NCBI RefSeq assembly: GCF_013032855.1
Contig: NZ_WQDA01000001.1
Location: 379,501-443,500, forward strand
Direction of reading: 5' to 3'
Origin: Ruegeria arenilitoris
GTDB lineage: Bacteria; Pseudomonadota; Alphaproteobacteria; Rhodobacterales; Rhodobacteraceae
Length of the DNA: 64,000 nucleotides
Both the position numbers and the translations under genes were made by a program. The notes beneath the pieces are model-generated. The model was not told the DNA's origin and did not search any database. It saw nothing but the letters and a program-made list of their open reading frames with translations. Positions 1 to 10,863 of this stretch are shown here, piece by piece; the first letter of the stretch is position 1, and every line of letters begins with the position of its first letter.

Positions 1-1180
1 CTACAATTTCGCCGAGGATGGCGGCGCCCGTCCTTTGGGCATCGACATCGCGGTGCCGGGCAATGAATACATTGGTGTTGTCGGTACCATCCACCACTGG
101 GGGCTGGAGGGCTGGGCGGTCTACGCCGCCGTGGGCCTGAGCCTTGCGATCTTCAGCTACAATCTCGGCCTGCCGCTGACCCTGCGCTCGGCCTTCTACC
201 CGTTGCTGGGCGAGCGTGTCTGGGGCTGGTGGGGCCATGCGATCGACACGCTGGCGGTGTTTGCCACCCTGTTCGGCCTGACCACATCGCTGGGGTTGGG
301 CGCGCAACAGGTTGCCGCCGGTCTCTACGAGGTGTTCGGCATCGAACCCAGCCCCACCGTCGTCGTCTTGCTGATCATCGGTATCACGATGATCGCGCTG
401 GGCTCGGTGCTGATGGGCATGGACGCGGGCGTGAAGCGGCTCAGCGAGATCAACATGATCATGGCCGTGGGCCTGTTCCTGTTCGTGATCGCAGTGACCG
501 GGATCGGCACGGCGATCTCGCGCTATTTCAGCGTGATGACCGATTACGTCAGGCTGCTGCCGGCCTTGTCGAACCCGTTCGGGCGCGAAGACACCAGCTT
601 CTTCCACGGTTGGACAACCTTCTACTGGGCCTGGTGGATCGCATGGTCGCCTTTCGTGGGCATGTTCATCGCCCGCATCTCCAAGGGGCGCACGGTGCGT
701 GAATTCGTGATCTGCGCGCTGTTGGCGCCGACGGCGGTCTGTGCGCTGTGGATGTCCACCTTCGGTGGCGCGGCCATCGACATGCTGAACGTCGGCGGTG
801 CCGAGGGCGTCAAGGCCACGGTGATCGACAGCTATGCCCCCGAAGGCGCGCTGTTCGGCTTCCTGAAAGAGCTTCCGCTCTACGGCATCGTGGCCCCGAT
901 CGCGCTGATTTTGATCGTGGTCTTCTTTGTCACCTCATCCGACTCGGGGTCGCTGGTGATCGATACGATCACCGCAGGCGGCAAGATGGACGCCCCGGTG
1001 GTGCAGCGTGTGTTCTGGTGCACGCTGGAAGGTCTGGTCGCGATCGCGCTGCTGCTGGGTGGCGGCCTTGCCGCGCTGCAAGGTGCGGCGGTGTCAACTG
1101 GCATCCCGTTCACGCTTGTGGTGCTGATCATGTGCTACTGTCTGTGGCTGGCGCTGAAGTCTGAGCGCGCCAAGATCTGA
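1..1180 (+). CDS. BCCT family (betaine/carnitine/choline) transporter, 5'-truncated
   Basis: This is the C-terminal part of an inner-membrane BCCT transporter, which takes up trimethylammonium compounds such as glycine betaine, choline or DMSP using an ion gradient or by exchange. The open frame runs in from the window edge (codons from base 2), so the true start lies outside; a TTG at 35 is only an internal codon. About 390 residues are visible, with many hydrophobic helices. The family signature is seen in the HHWG...W segment and in the aromatic-rich stretch FYWAWWIAWSPFVGMFIARI (near 616-675), which forms the ammonium-binding box in characterised members. It ends in a strong hairpin terminator. 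Substrate cannot be assigned from the sequence. The tmpAB operon 8 kb away makes glycine betaine, but I see no direct link. Confidence 0.93.
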   Translation, partial: YNFAEDGGARPLGIDIAVPGNEYIGVVGTIHHWGLEGWAVYAAVGLSLAIFSYNLGLPLTLRSAFYPLLGERVWGWWGHAIDTLAVFATLFGLTTSLGLGAQQVAAGLYEVFGIEPSPTVVVLLIIGITMIALGSVLMGMDAGVKRLSEINMIMAVGLFLFVIAVTGIGTAISRYFSVMTDYVRLLPALSNPFGREDTSFFHGWTTFYWAWWIAWSPFVGMFIARISKGRTVREFVICALLAPTAVCALWMSTFGGAAIDMLNVGGAEGVKATVIDSYAPEGALFGFLKELPLYGIVAPIALILIVVFFVTSSDSGSLVIDTITAGGKMDAPVVQRVFWCTLEGLVAIALLLGGGLAALQGAAVSTGIPFTLVVLIMCYCLWLALKSERAKI

Positions 1181-1201
1181 GCCGCCCTCGACGGCCTATG
1201 A

Positions 1202-1228
1202 ACGCCCGCCAATTGGCGGGTGTTTTTT
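1202..1228 (+). terminator. Rho-independent terminator of the BCCT gene
   Basis: A GC-rich hairpin (CCCGCC at 1205-1210, AATT loop, GGCGGG at 1215-1220, extended by flanking pairs) is followed by six T residues at 1223-1228. It sits 22 bases after the BCCT stop. There is no A-run on its left side, so it should act on the plus strand only. Confidence 0.9.
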
Positions 1229-1283
1229 CGCTTTAACCGGACCCAGCTGTAAGTTCCGAAGGTTTGACCCGGGTCGGAAGTCT

Positions 1284-1607
1284 CTATTCAGGATCTCGCA
1301 ACAAAGCCTTCGCAAATTGAATGAACATTGCGATGAACACGCCGACCCCGACGAAAATGTAGATCACGGTGAAGACCTTGCCGATCTTGGTCGCCGGGGA
1401 CAGATCGCCGAACCCGACCGTCGATAATGTGGTCGCGCTGAAATACAGCGCGTCAACCCAATGCCAGCCCTCGACGCTGCTGTAGAACAGCGTCCCGGAC
1501 AGAAGAATAAGAATACATAGCAGCAAACCGCCCCGAAAATGCGGATCATCCCACGATCGGACGATCGCCTTGAGCAGACGGTAGGCATTTAGGATCAGAG
1601 CTATCAT
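1284..1607 (-). CDS. Minimal two-helix potassium channel (Ion_trans_2 family)
   Basis: The 107-residue protein is a KcsA-like pore module: one transmembrane helix (about residues 27-43), a pore helix, the K+ selectivity filter TVGFGD at residues 63-68, and a second transmembrane helix (about 80-100). It has no cytoplasmic ligand-binding (RCK) or voltage-sensor domain, so it would work as a tetramer with gating set by the membrane helices alone. It is convergent with the BCCT gene and transcribed away from the amidohydrolase. A second gene of the same type lies at 23670-23999 (filter TVGFGD followed by FSP). Family is clear from the filter; physiological role is unknown. Confidence 0.9.
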   Translation of the reverse strand: MIALILNAYRLLKAIVRSWDDPHFRGGLLLCILILLSGTLFYSSVEGWHWVDALYFSATTLSTVGFGDLSPATKIGKVFTVIYIFVGVGVFIAMFIQFAKALLRDPE

Positions 1608-1724
1608 TCTATACGCCTTTGGGCTGTTTCGAGGATACGTTCAGGATGCATGTTTTTGATTGAAATTCCGCATGTACAAATCGGATTATTTGCTAAGATG
1701 GCGGTGTTTGACAGGAGATACTTC

Positions 1725-3047
1725 ATGCGTATTCATCTTTTGGTGGCGCTGCTTGCCGCCACCGCGGTTTCCGCGCAGCAAGACCCGGCTCAGACCCTGA
1801 TCACCAATGTGCATGTATTTGATGGCGTCAACGACGGGCGCATCGAGAACGCGAATGTTCTGATCGAGGGCAACCTGATTGCAGCTGTGTCGGCAGACCC
1901 GATCTCGGCCGAAGGAGCAACGGTGATCGACGGCGGTGGACGCACCCTGATCCCGGGTCTGATCGATGTACACTGGCACACGACATATGCGTATACGCCA
2001 GCAACCGTCTTGATCTTCAATCAAGGCGATATGTCGGAAGTGGCCATTCGTTCGATGACAGGGGCAAAGGAAACCCTGATGCGCGGCTTCACAACAGTGC
2101 GCGATCCCGGCGGCAATCCATTTGCAATCAAGAGACTGATCGATTCCGGCGAATACCCCGGGCACCGCATTCTGCCTTCGGGGCCGTTCATGAGCCAAAC
2201 ATCGGGTCATGCCGATTTCCACAGTTTGTTGGAAAACCCAAGAAACTCGACTTCCGAGTTGAGTTATTGGGAAAAGAACATGATGGCGATGGTGGCCGAT
2301 GGGGTCCCCGAGGTTCGCAAAAGGACCCGCGAGATTCTCAAGTACGGTGCCTCCCAAGTCAAAATAACCACGGGCGGTGGCGTATCCTCACAGTATGATC
2401 CGCTGGATGTGAGCGAATACTCTGTTGATGAGATCGAAGCGGTCGTCGAAGAAGCTGCGAACTTCAATACTTACGTACTGGCCCATGTAATGACGGACCG
2501 CGGGATTCGCACCTCAGTCGAAGCCGGCGTCATGAGCATCGAGCATGGTTTCTTCGCGTCTCGTGAAACGCTCGAGCTCATGAAAGAAAAAGGGGCATGG
2601 CTAAGCCCCCAGACCATGAAAGAAGAGGACATGGTCTGGGACAGCCCGGTCAGCGCGGCAAAATACAAGCAGGTCACAGATGCCGTTGCGAACCTGTACC
2701 CGATGGCCAAAGAGGTGGGGGTGAACCTGGCCTTTGGGACCGACCAGCTTCTGGACGCCTCCAAGGCGTATCAACAAAGCCTTTATCTGGTGCGATTGGG
2801 CGAATGGTTCACCCCGTATGAAGTGTTGAAAATCGCCACTTCTGAAAACGCCCGGTTGCTGGAACTGAGCGGCCCCCGGCACCCGTATCAAGACGGCCCG
2901 CTAGGGGTCATCAAAGAGGGTGCCTATGCCGACCTGATCCTCGTCGACGGCAATCCGCTTGAAAACCTTGAGTTGGTTGGGAATCCGGGCGAAAACTTCG
3001 ACCTGATCATGAAAGACGGTGTGGTCTACAAGAACGCGCTGGATTGA
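1725..3047 (+). CDS. Exported amidohydrolase family protein
   Basis: This is a metal-dependent hydrolase of the amidohydrolase superfamily. The start at 1725 is chosen because it gives a clean signal peptide (MRIHLLVALLAATAVSAQ) and follows an AGGAGA ribosome site; the open frame extends upstream to 1650 without such support. Visible metal ligands are H83 and H85 in DVHWHTTY, the lysine in QVKITTGGG, the histidines in LAHVMTD and IEHGFF, and the aspartate in FGTDQLL. This pattern is typical of imidazolonepropionase-like or prolidase-like exported amidohydrolases of about 430-450 residues. The final substrate (cyclic amide, dipeptide or lactone) cannot be told. It stands alone, with the rpsO terminator converging on its end. 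Confidence 0.88.
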   Translation: MRIHLLVALLAATAVSAQQDPAQTLITNVHVFDGVNDGRIENANVLIEGNLIAAVSADPISAEGATVIDGGGRTLIPGLIDVHWHTTYAYTPATVLIFNQGDMSEVAIRSMTGAKETLMRGFTTVRDPGGNPFAIKRLIDSGEYPGHRILPSGPFMSQTSGHADFHSLLENPRNSTSELSYWEKNMMAMVADGVPEVRKRTREILKYGASQVKITTGGGVSSQYDPLDVSEYSVDEIEAVVEEAANFNTYVLAHVMTDRGIRTSVEAGVMSIEHGFFASRETLELMKEKGAWLSPQTMKEEDMVWDSPVSAAKYKQVTDAVANLYPMAKEVGVNLAFGTDQLLDASKAYQQSLYLVRLGEWFTPYEVLKIATSENARLLELSGPRHPYQDGPLGVIKEGAYADLILVDGNPLENLELVGNPGENFDLIMKDGVVYKNALD

Positions 3048-3065
3048 ACACCGCGCTCCTCTGAC

Positions 3066-3092
3066 AAAAAACGCCCGCCATATGGCGGGCGT
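3066..3092 (-). terminator. Rho-independent terminator of rpsO
   Basis: A perfect 9-bp stem (ACGCCCGCC at 3071-3079 with GGCGGGCGT at 3084-3092, ATAT loop) is followed on the minus strand by a run of six T (plus-strand A at 3066-3071). It lies about 30 bases after the rpsO stop codon, so it terminates rpsO. Its plus-strand exit has no T-run. Confidence 0.88.
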
Positions 3093-3121
3093 CTCGAACT
3101 TGAAAGCGGTGTAGTCCGCGC

Positions 3122-3391
3122 TTAGCGGCGGATGCCCAGCTTTTTGATCAGGTCCTGGTAGCGCGCTTCTTCCTTGCCCTTCAGGTAGTCCAGCAGCTTG
3201 CGGCGCTGGGCGACCATCTTCAGAAGACCACGGCGGCCGTGATTGTCTTTCTTGTGGGTCTTGAAGTGCTCGGTCAGGGTGTTGATGCGCGAGGTCAGGA
3301 TAGCAACCTGGACTTCCGGCGAACCGGTGTCGCCGTCCTTGGTTGCGAATTCTTTCATGACGCGTGCTTTTTCTTCAGCAGTGATCGACAT
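3122..3391 (-). CDS. rpsO: 30S ribosomal protein S15
   Basis: S15 binds 16S rRNA in the central domain early in 30S assembly. The 89-residue length is exactly that of bacterial S15. The start at 3391 ([11 protein letters not shown]) follows a good GAAGGAGA ribosome site; the frame could extend five codons upstream but the conserved N-terminus argues against it. Hallmarks are the [10 protein letters not shown] segment, [12 protein letters not shown] and QRRKLLDYL. It is followed by its own terminator. rpsO is usually next to truB and rbfA in bacteria; here truB and rbfA lie about 2 kb upstream on the same strand, with the RTX and DUF1643 genes inserted between. Confidence 0.98.
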   Translation of the reverse strand: MSITAEEKARVMKEFATKDGDTGSPEVQVAILTSRINTLTEHFKTHKKDNHGRRGLLKMVAQRRKLLDYLKGKEEARYQDLIKKLGIRR

Positions 3392-3535
3392 CGGGGTCTC
3401 CTTCAAAGGTTAGAGTTGATGGCGCAGGCCGGGATGTCGTCCAGCACAGGCCCATGGAGAAAACCGCACCGATTCCGATGCGGATGGGCGCGTATAGGCG
3501 CAATCGGAATAAATGGCAAAGGGATTCTGCGTATC

Positions 3536-4555
3536 TCAGCCCATGGGGCTGGTCAGGGTCGGGTCCAGACCCGGAGTCAGTTGAATATCCTCGGGCCCAA
3601 GACCTTGGGCGCCGAACAGATAGACCACCTCACGCCCGTTGACCAGAACGCGCGTCAGATCGGCGTTGTCCGCGTCTTGTTCGATCCCGATTTCGGGCGC
3701 GTCAGGGCCGTTCCATTCGATCAGCAGCTTGTCTTCTCCGGCGGTGAAATCCACGATGCTGACTTCCTTCCCGGTGCCCGTTCCATCGATGGCGATCTGG
3801 TCCGCTCCCTGACCGCCGGTGACGACATCTCCGGCACCTGTCAGGATCGTGTCGTCCCCCGCGCCGCCGTTCAGAAAATCGCTGGCGGGCGTGTCGCCAT
3901 CGTCCCGGCCGGTCAGCGTGTCGTTGCCATCACCGCCGAACAGCGTGTCTGCCCCTGCGCCGCCGGCGAGCATGTCTTCGCCGTCGCCGCCTTGCAGCGC
4001 GTCTTCGCCCTCACCCCCGGCAAGGTCATCGTTGCCCTGACCGCCGTACAGATCGTCATCGCCTTCGCCACCAACCAACTGGTCGTCGCCGGCATGACCG
4101 TACAAGATGTCGTCACCGGCATTCCCCGAGAGGTCATCGTGACCGTTGCCACCGTGCAGAACATCATTGCCAGTGTTTCCGTTTAGCGTGTCATCCCCGT
4201 CAGCGCCGAACAACGTATCATTTCCGGCGCCACCATCGATAATGTCATCGCCGTCATAGCCGTTGATCTGATCGTTGCCCTCGACCCCGCTCAGATTGTC
4301 CACGCCCGGTCCGCCGGCGATGACCAGGTTTCCGTCTACGTCCGAAAGTATGGTTCCGGTGGACGCATCCTCGGCCTCGGCCGGGTCTTCGAAAGAATCG
4401 TCAATCTCAAGCAGGTTTCCTTCGGGAATGTCTTCGACGGCATCTTCTTCGATGACATCGTCGTTGTCCTCGTCCTCATCCCCCGAGAATACGTCGCTGA
4501 TCGCGTATGCTGCGCCGCCCATTGCGGCCAGGCCGAACAATCCGAGCAGAAACAT
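3536..4555 (-). CDS. RTX-type hemolysin-like calcium-binding repeat protein
   Basis: The 339-residue product begins with a hydrophobic segment (FLLGLFGLAAMGGAAYAI), followed by an acidic linker (SGDEDEDNDDVIEED) and then roughly 15-20 nonapeptide repeats of the GGxGxDxL type (GGAGNDTLFG, GGEGDDDLYG, GGQGNDDLAG). Such repeats fold as a calcium-filled parallel beta roll. The C-terminal 100 residues carry a non-repeat beta domain. Start 4555 puts the hydrophobic helix at the extreme N-terminus, as in small Rhodobacteraceae relatives; the frame also opens at 4600. RTX proteins are usually type I secreted using a C-terminal signal, but no type I secretion genes are nearby, and the N-terminal helix suggests membrane anchoring or Sec export instead. 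Specific role unknown. Confidence 0.85.
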   Translation of the reverse strand: MFLLGLFGLAAMGGAAYAISDVFSGDEDEDNDDVIEEDAVEDIPEGNLLEIDDSFEDPAEAEDASTGTILSDVDGNLVIAGGPGVDNLSGVEGNDQINGYDGDDIIDGGAGNDTLFGADGDDTLNGNTGNDVLHGGNGHDDLSGNAGDDILYGHAGDDQLVGGEGDDDLYGGQGNDDLAGGEGEDALQGGDGEDMLAGGAGADTLFGGDGNDTLTGRDDGDTPASDFLNGGAGDDTILTGAGDVVTGGQGADQIAIDGTGTGKEVSIVDFTAGEDKLLIEWNGPDAPEIGIEQDADNADLTRVLVNGREVVYLFGAQGLGPEDIQLTPGLDPTLTSPMG

Positions 4556-4650
4556 GGGAACCCTACGAAAGCGTGCCGCCCCGAGTGTGAAATATCCCAT
4601 GTCGCCAGAGGGTTGGTCAAAGCCAACCTGAGTCTGTGGTTAACCCTTTG

Positions 4651-5160
4651 TCACCGGTTCCACGGTTCGGGTTGCTGGGTATACGCGATGTAGAGCGGAT
4701 GCTTGGGGTGGCCTGCCTTGCTGAGCCCCAGGTGGAACAGCGGCTGGCCGGTGCCGCGCAGCAGGCGCTCGACCGCCGGGCCGCGGTCCAGATGCGCGCC
4801 ATGGGTGCCCCAGGCGGCGATCACCTGATCGGCCCAGTCCACGCCGGCCAGAATGGCAGCGTCGTTCTCGGGCCCCACCGGGTCGGCCGCCGCGCGCATC
4901 TTGCGCGGGTCGGTGTCGCGCCAGGCAAAGATGTTGGTCACCTGGAACGCCCCGAACCCCAAGGCCCGCGCGCGCCGCTCGCAACGCTCGACGGTCGGGT
5001 CATTCTGCACCTCGGTCGCGGTCGAAGGGTTCAGCATCACGAACAGCGCCCGGCGCCCGGCCGGATCCCAGATGCGGGTCAGGCTGTAGCGATAGCGTTC
5101 GCAGTCGGAATAGACGGCTGTCGAGGGCGCGTCGCCCTTGGTGTGGGACCGGGTGATCAT
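4651..5160 (-). CDS. DUF1643 domain-containing protein
   Basis: The protein is a small soluble DUF1643 member of about 169 residues, whose biochemical function is not established. Typical features are the N-terminal RYSLTRIWD segment, the invariant FVMLNPSTA motif, ERCERRARALGFG, and the VTNIFAWRDTDP segment. Start 5160 is preferred to the upstream codon at 5217 because it has an AAGG-type ribosome site and avoids overlap with truB. It lies 22 bases downstream of truB on the same strand and is probably co-transcribed with it. A nucleoside or nucleic-acid related role has been guessed for the family from context, but nothing here proves it. Confidence 0.85.
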   Translation of the reverse strand: MITRSHTKGDAPSTAVYSDCERYRYSLTRIWDPAGRRALFVMLNPSTATEVQNDPTVERCERRARALGFGAFQVTNIFAWRDTDPRKMRAAADPVGPENDAAILAGVDWADQVIAAWGTHGAHLDRGPAVERLLRGTGQPLFHLGLSKAGHPKHPLYIAYTQQPEPWNR

Positions 5161-5182
5161 GCGCCTTCGCTTAGCACGGGAC

Positions 5183-6088
5183 CTAACCGGCGAACACCCG
5201 GCTGGGGTGCAGTTCACCGGATTTGTAGACCCCCACCGCCACGGCCTTGCCGTCGAACGATGCCCAGGCCTCGTCGCCGTATTCCACGTCGCCGGCTAGA
5301 ACCATGCCGGGGTTGCCGTTGCGCAGGCGGGTGGCGCCTTCGGGGGTGCATTTCAGCTCGGACAGGTCGGCCAGCCCTTCTTCCAGCGGGCGCAGGTGCT
5401 CATCCAGCGCCGGGGTTTTCGCCATCTCGTCGATCTGCTCGATGCTCAGGCCGTCCTCGGCCTCGAACGGGCCGGACCAGATCCGGCGCAGCTCCTTGAC
5501 GTGGCCATGGCAGTCCAGCGCCGCACCCAGGTCGCGCGCGATCGAGCGGACATAGCCACCCTTGCCGCAGGTCATTTCCAGCACGACATGGTCGGGGTCG
5601 GGCCGGTCGACCAGCACCAGTTCCTCGACCCACAGGGGCCGGGCGGCCAGTTCGACATCCTCGCCGTCGCGGGCCAGCTTGTAGGCGCGCTGACCGTCGA
5701 TCTTGACCGCCGAGAACTTGGGCGGCACCTGCATGATCTCGCCCACGAAGGGCAGCAGGGCCTGCTTGATCTCGTCATCGGTGGGGCGCAGGTCGCTTTC
5801 CGCGATCACTTCGCCCTCGGCATCGTCGGTATTGGTGGCCTGACCCAGCCGCACGGTAAAGGTATAGGCCTTGAGCGCATCGGTGATGTAGGGAACGGTC
5901 TTGGTGGCCTCGCCCAAAGCGACGGCCAGAACGCCGGTGGCTTCGGGGTCGAGCGTGCCGGCATGGCCCGCCTTCCTGGCATCCAGCGCCCAGCGGACCT
6001 TGTTGACCACGGCGGTCGAGGTCATGCCCGCGGGCTTGTCGACCACCAGCCAACCGGAAATGTCACGACCCTTGCGTTTGCGTCCCAT
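5183..6088 (-). CDS. truB: tRNA pseudouridine(55) synthase
   Basis: TruB isomerises U55 in the T-loop of elongator tRNAs to pseudouridine. The catalytic aspartate is D47 in the motif [12 protein letters not shown]. The N-terminal [13 protein letters not shown] segment and the VxCGKGxYxRS-like motif ([16 protein letters not shown]) are diagnostic, and the 301-residue length is normal. A C-terminal PUA-like part follows. It is the middle of a minus-strand group rbfA, phosphodiester glycosidase, truB, DUF1643. Association of truB with rbfA is conserved in bacteria. Confidence 0.97.
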   Translation of the reverse strand: MGRKRKGRDISGWLVVDKPAGMTSTAVVNKVRWALDARKAGHAGTLDPEATGVLAVALGEATKTVPYITDALKAYTFTVRLGQATNTDDAEGEVIAESDLRPTDDEIKQALLPFVGEIMQVPPKFSAVKIDGQRAYKLARDGEDVELAARPLWVEELVLVDRPDPDHVVLEMTCGKGGYVRSIARDLGAALDCHGHVKELRRIWSGPFEAEDGLSIEQIDEMAKTPALDEHLRPLEEGLADLSELKCTPEGATRLRNGNPGMVLAGDVEYGDEAWASFDGKAVAVGVYKSGELHPSRVFAG

Positions 6089-6142
6089 GATGCACCTAGA
6101 ATTCTGCTGAGGCGCGCGACCTAGCGGATCGGTCCGGCGCTG

Positions 6143-6886
6143 TCAATTTGCCGGGATGTCCTCGACCACGCCGACGATCGGCCCCAGCGAGAATCCCACG
6201 TCCGACCGGTTCGCCGCCCGGTCATACATGCGCGAGATGTTGCCATCGAAAAACAGGGCGTTGGGCGTGTTCAGCACGTCGCGGAACAGGCGGCCGAATT
6301 CATGGAAGGTGACGTAATCCTCGGAGATCACGAACACCGCGCGGCTGCCATCGGCGCTGGTGCCCACCCCGTTGCGCACATAGCGCGAGGTCGAATCCTT
6401 TAGAAACCGCGGATGCAATTCGCCGTCGATCACCAGCATCGGGCCGGATTGGGTGGCAAAGCGGCAGTCGGGCTTGCGATCTAGATAGTCCAGCGTCTCG
6501 AACACGTCGGCACGGCCTTCGCGGATGCAGAACACCCCGTTGGGCAGCAGGCCGAAATTGCCGGGTCCGGCGTTGGGAATCACGCGCATGAGTTCCTGCC
6601 CGTCTTCGACATAGTGGCCCACGGGCGAGCGGTCCTCGTGATACATGCCGGCATTCATCGCAAAGCTCAGGCGTTGGCCCGCATCGGCCAGTTCCTCGTT
6701 CACCGACGAGAAGTGGCCCAGCACTTGGCCCGCTTCGTCATACAGGAACAGGCGCAGGTCCTCGGTGGTGGCGTCGACCTCGCACACGGTATAGCGCCGG
6801 TCTTCGTGTGCCACGCGCTCGCAGGTCACCGCACCGGCCTGTCCGGCCCAGAGCAATGCGATCAAAGCGGCGGTCCTGCGGATCAC
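6143..6886 (-). CDS. Exported phosphodiester glycosidase (NAGPA/DUF2233) family protein
   Basis: The 247-residue protein has a signal peptide ([19 protein letters not shown]) followed by a single NAGPA-type domain, named after the mammalian enzyme that uncovers mannose-6-phosphate by hydrolysing a phosphodiester glycoside. Recognisable blocks are [35 protein letters not shown] and [11 protein letters not shown]. The last block matches the DGG-like end of the domain, although here the usual second glycine is Asn. The start codon overlaps the rbfA stop (ATGA), so it is translationally coupled to rbfA. Such a coupling to a ribosome factor is odd but common in Rhodobacteraceae. Substrate is unknown; a periplasmic phosphodiester sugar is plausible. 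Confidence 0.85.
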   Translation of the reverse strand: MIRRTAALIALLWAGQAGAVTCERVAHEDRRYTVCEVDATTEDLRLFLYDEAGQVLGHFSSVNEELADAGQRLSFAMNAGMYHEDRSPVGHYVEDGQELMRVIPNAGPGNFGLLPNGVFCIREGRADVFETLDYLDRKPDCRFATQSGPMLVIDGELHPRFLKDSTSRYVRNGVGTSADGSRAVFVISEDYVTFHEFGRLFRDVLNTPNALFFDGNISRMYDRAANRSDVGFSLGPIVGVVEDIPAN

Positions 6887-7278
6887 TCGTCCAGGTCCCG
6901 GCGCACGGCGTCCTGTTCGAACATCCGGCGTGTGTCGTCCATGCGGTCGAACGTTTCGTCCAGCCGGAAGCGCAGGTCGGGGGCGAATTTCAGGCCGACC
7001 TTCTTGCCGACCATGCGGCGCAGCTCGCCCTTGTTGCGGGCCAGCAGCTCGATCACGGTGTCCTGCCCCTTGCCGCCCAGCGGCAGCACATAGGCCGTGG
7101 CGATCTTGAGATCGGGCGAGGTGCGCACTTCGCCCACGGTGATCGACAGGCGGTTCAGGTCGGGGTCGTGCACGTCGCCGCGCGCCAGCACCTCGGACAG
7201 GGTGCGGCGGATCAGTTCGCCGACGCGAAGCTGCCGTTGCGAGGGGCCGGGGCCGTCGTGGAATTTGTTCTTAGCCAT
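6883..7278 (-). CDS. rbfA: 30S ribosome-binding factor A
   Basis: RbfA binds the pre-30S particle and supports 16S rRNA 5' end maturation, especially in the cold. The 131-residue product has the KH-like fold signature: [17 protein letters not shown] at the N-terminus, [13 protein letters not shown]-like central block ([20 protein letters not shown]) and the C-terminal [18 protein letters not shown] segment. It is divergent from dapB, which starts 92 bases away, and is the first gene of the minus-strand group ending with DUF1643. Confidence 0.96.
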   Translation of the reverse strand: MAKNKFHDGPGPSQRQLRVGELIRRTLSEVLARGDVHDPDLNRLSITVGEVRTSPDLKIATAYVLPLGGKGQDTVIELLARNKGELRRMVGKKVGLKFAPDLRFRLDETFDRMDDTRRMFEQDAVRRDLDE

Positions 7279-7370
7279 GTCCCCGATCTAAGCGCAAAGC
7301 GGGGCTTTGCCAAGCGGCCCCGAACCGGGTAGGAGGCTTTGAGCCGAATTTCAGAAGAAGGACCAGCGCA

Positions 7371-8176
7371 ATGACGCATATTCCGGGAATCGTCGTGACC
7401 GGGGCTTCGGGCCGGATGGGGCAGATGCTGATCAAGACCATCACCGACAGCGAACAGGCGCGGCTGGTCGGTGCGGTCGAGCGCACGGGCCATGACTGGA
7501 TCGGTCAGGACGTGGGCACCGCGATGGGCGGCCAGCCGCTGGGCGTGACCGTCACCGACGATCCGCTCGAGGCTTTTGCCCAGGCCCAGGCGGTGATCGA
7601 CTTCACCGCGCCCGAGGCGACGCTGGAGTTCGCCGCGCTGGCGGCGCAGGCGCGCTGCGTGCATGTGATCGGCACCACCGGCATGAGCGACGAACAGATC
7701 GCCGCGCTGGAACCCGCCGCGCGCCATGCGGTGATCGTGCGGGCCGGAAACATGAGCCTGGGCGTGAACCTGCTGGTGCAGCTGACCAAGAAGGTCGCCG
7801 CCGCGCTGGACGAGGATTTCGACATCGAGGTGATCGAGGCGCATCACCATCACAAGGTCGATGCGCCCTCGGGCACGGCCCTGATGCTGGGCGAGGCCGC
7901 GGCCGAGGGGCGCGGCGTGAACCTTGCCGATGTCGCCGACCGGGGCCGCGACGGGATCACCGGCGCCCGGCAGCGAGGCCATATCGGGTTCCACGCCATC
8001 CGCGGTGGCGACATCGTTGGCGAACACGACGTGCTGTTCGCCGCGCCGGGCGAACGGATCGTGCTGCGCCACGTGGCGACCGACCGGGCGATCTTTGCCC
8101 GTGGCGCGCTGAAGGCGGCGCTGTGGGGGCAGGGCAAGGCCCCCGGCCAATATGACATGGTGGATGTGCTGGGGCT

Positions 8177-8180
<4 letters not shown>
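7371..8180 (+). CDS. dapB: 4-hydroxy-tetrahydrodipicolinate reductase
   Basis: DapB performs the second committed step of the diaminopimelate/lysine route, reducing the product of DapA with NAD(P)H. The 269-residue protein has the N-terminal nucleotide-binding GASGRMGQ motif (residues 9-16), the central GTTGMSDEQ segment and the catalytic/substrate block [15 protein letters not shown]. An AGAAGGA ribosome site precedes the ATG. Its TAA stop overlaps the stop of the convergent tmpB by four bases, so the two transcripts must run into each other. Confidence 0.98.
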
Positions 8181-9954
<1,774 letters not shown>

Positions 9955-9998
9955 TTACGACAATTAAGGCTTGTTTCCTCTGAGAGTTGGAAAATCTA

Positions 9999-10859
9999 AT
10001 GAGCAAGAAAAAGGTCGGCCTGCCCCCGCTGGACTGGCTGCGCGTGTTCGAGGCGGCCGGGCGGCTGGGCGGATTCTCGGCCGCTGCGCGCGAGTTCGGC
10101 CTGACTCAGGCGGCGGTCAGCCAGCGCATCGCCAATCTGGAATCCTGGCTGGGCCGGTCCCTGTTCGTGCGCGAGGCGCGCGGCGTGTCGCTGACGGTCG
10201 AGGGCGAAAGCTATCTGCCGCTAGTGCAGGACAGCCTGCGCGCGTTGGAACGTAACACCGAGGATCTGTTCGGCACCGCCCCGCGCGCGTTGCGGGTGGC
10301 CGGGCTGTCCTCGCATATCCAGGCGCTGGTGCTGCCCAGCCTGGGGGCCTTTCGCGCCCTGCGGCCCGAGGTGCAGGTCACCACGGATTCGGTGGCGCGG
10401 CGGTCCTCGCTGGAGGACGAGCGGACCTGGCTTCAGATCCGCTATGGGCGCGGCAGCTGGCCGGGGCGCACCGCCGACCTGATCGCGCCCGAGGTTCTGA
10501 CCCCGATGGCGGCGCCGGGCGTCAGCTGGGGCGCGCCGGTGATCGATCTGCGCGGCGAACGGCCCGGTTGGCAGGACTGGATGCAGAAGACGGGCGACAC
10601 GGATCTGCCACGCACCGGTCTGAGCTTTGATTCGATGGAACATGCCCTGGGCGCGGCGCGGCAGGGGCTGGGGGTCGCCTTGGGGTCGGTCGCCCTGGCC
10701 TCGGCGGATCTGGCCTCGGGCCGTCTGATCCGGCTGGGGCGTCCCGATCTGGAAACCCGCGACGGATACTGGCTGACCTGGCCGCGGGACCGTGCGCAGT
10801 CGAAAAAGCAGCAGGCCCTGATCGGCGATTTCCTGCAGGCCCTGCGCGCGGCGGTCTGA
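9999..10859 (+). CDS. LysR family transcriptional regulator (GcvA-like), divergent to tmpAB
   Basis: A 286-residue LysR regulator: N-terminal winged helix (LPPLDWLRVFEAAGRLGGFS, then FGLTQAAVSQRIANLESWLG) and a C-terminal effector-binding domain. The N-terminal PPLDWLRVFEAA style is that of the GcvA subgroup. The ATG at 9999 is preferred to a TTG at 9987. Its divergent placement against tmpA, with a shared 98-base intergenic region, suggests it controls tmpAB, probably in response to the phosphonate. I could not identify a convincing T-N11-A operator by eye, so the target is inferred from position only. Confidence 0.9.
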   Translation: MSKKKVGLPPLDWLRVFEAAGRLGGFSAAAREFGLTQAAVSQRIANLESWLGRSLFVREARGVSLTVEGESYLPLVQDSLRALERNTEDLFGTAPRALRVAGLSSHIQALVLPSLGAFRALRPEVQVTTDSVARRSSLEDERTWLQIRYGRGSWPGRTADLIAPEVLTPMAAPGVSWGAPVIDLRGERPGWQDWMQKTGDTDLPRTGLSFDSMEHALGAARQGLGVALGSVALASADLASGRLIRLGRPDLETRDGYWLTWPRDRAQSKKQQALIGDFLQALRAAV

Positions 10860-10863
10860 ACGG

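Noticed and set aside
3239-4186. Plus-strand frame opposite the RTX repeat gene and rpsO
   Set aside because: Its repetitive Val/Ala pattern is the reverse complement of the RTX nonapeptides.
3600-4400. DNA-level tandem repeat or CRISPR-like array in the RTX gene
   Set aside because: The periodicity is that of a protein nonapeptide in one long reading frame; spacers and fixed repeats are absent.
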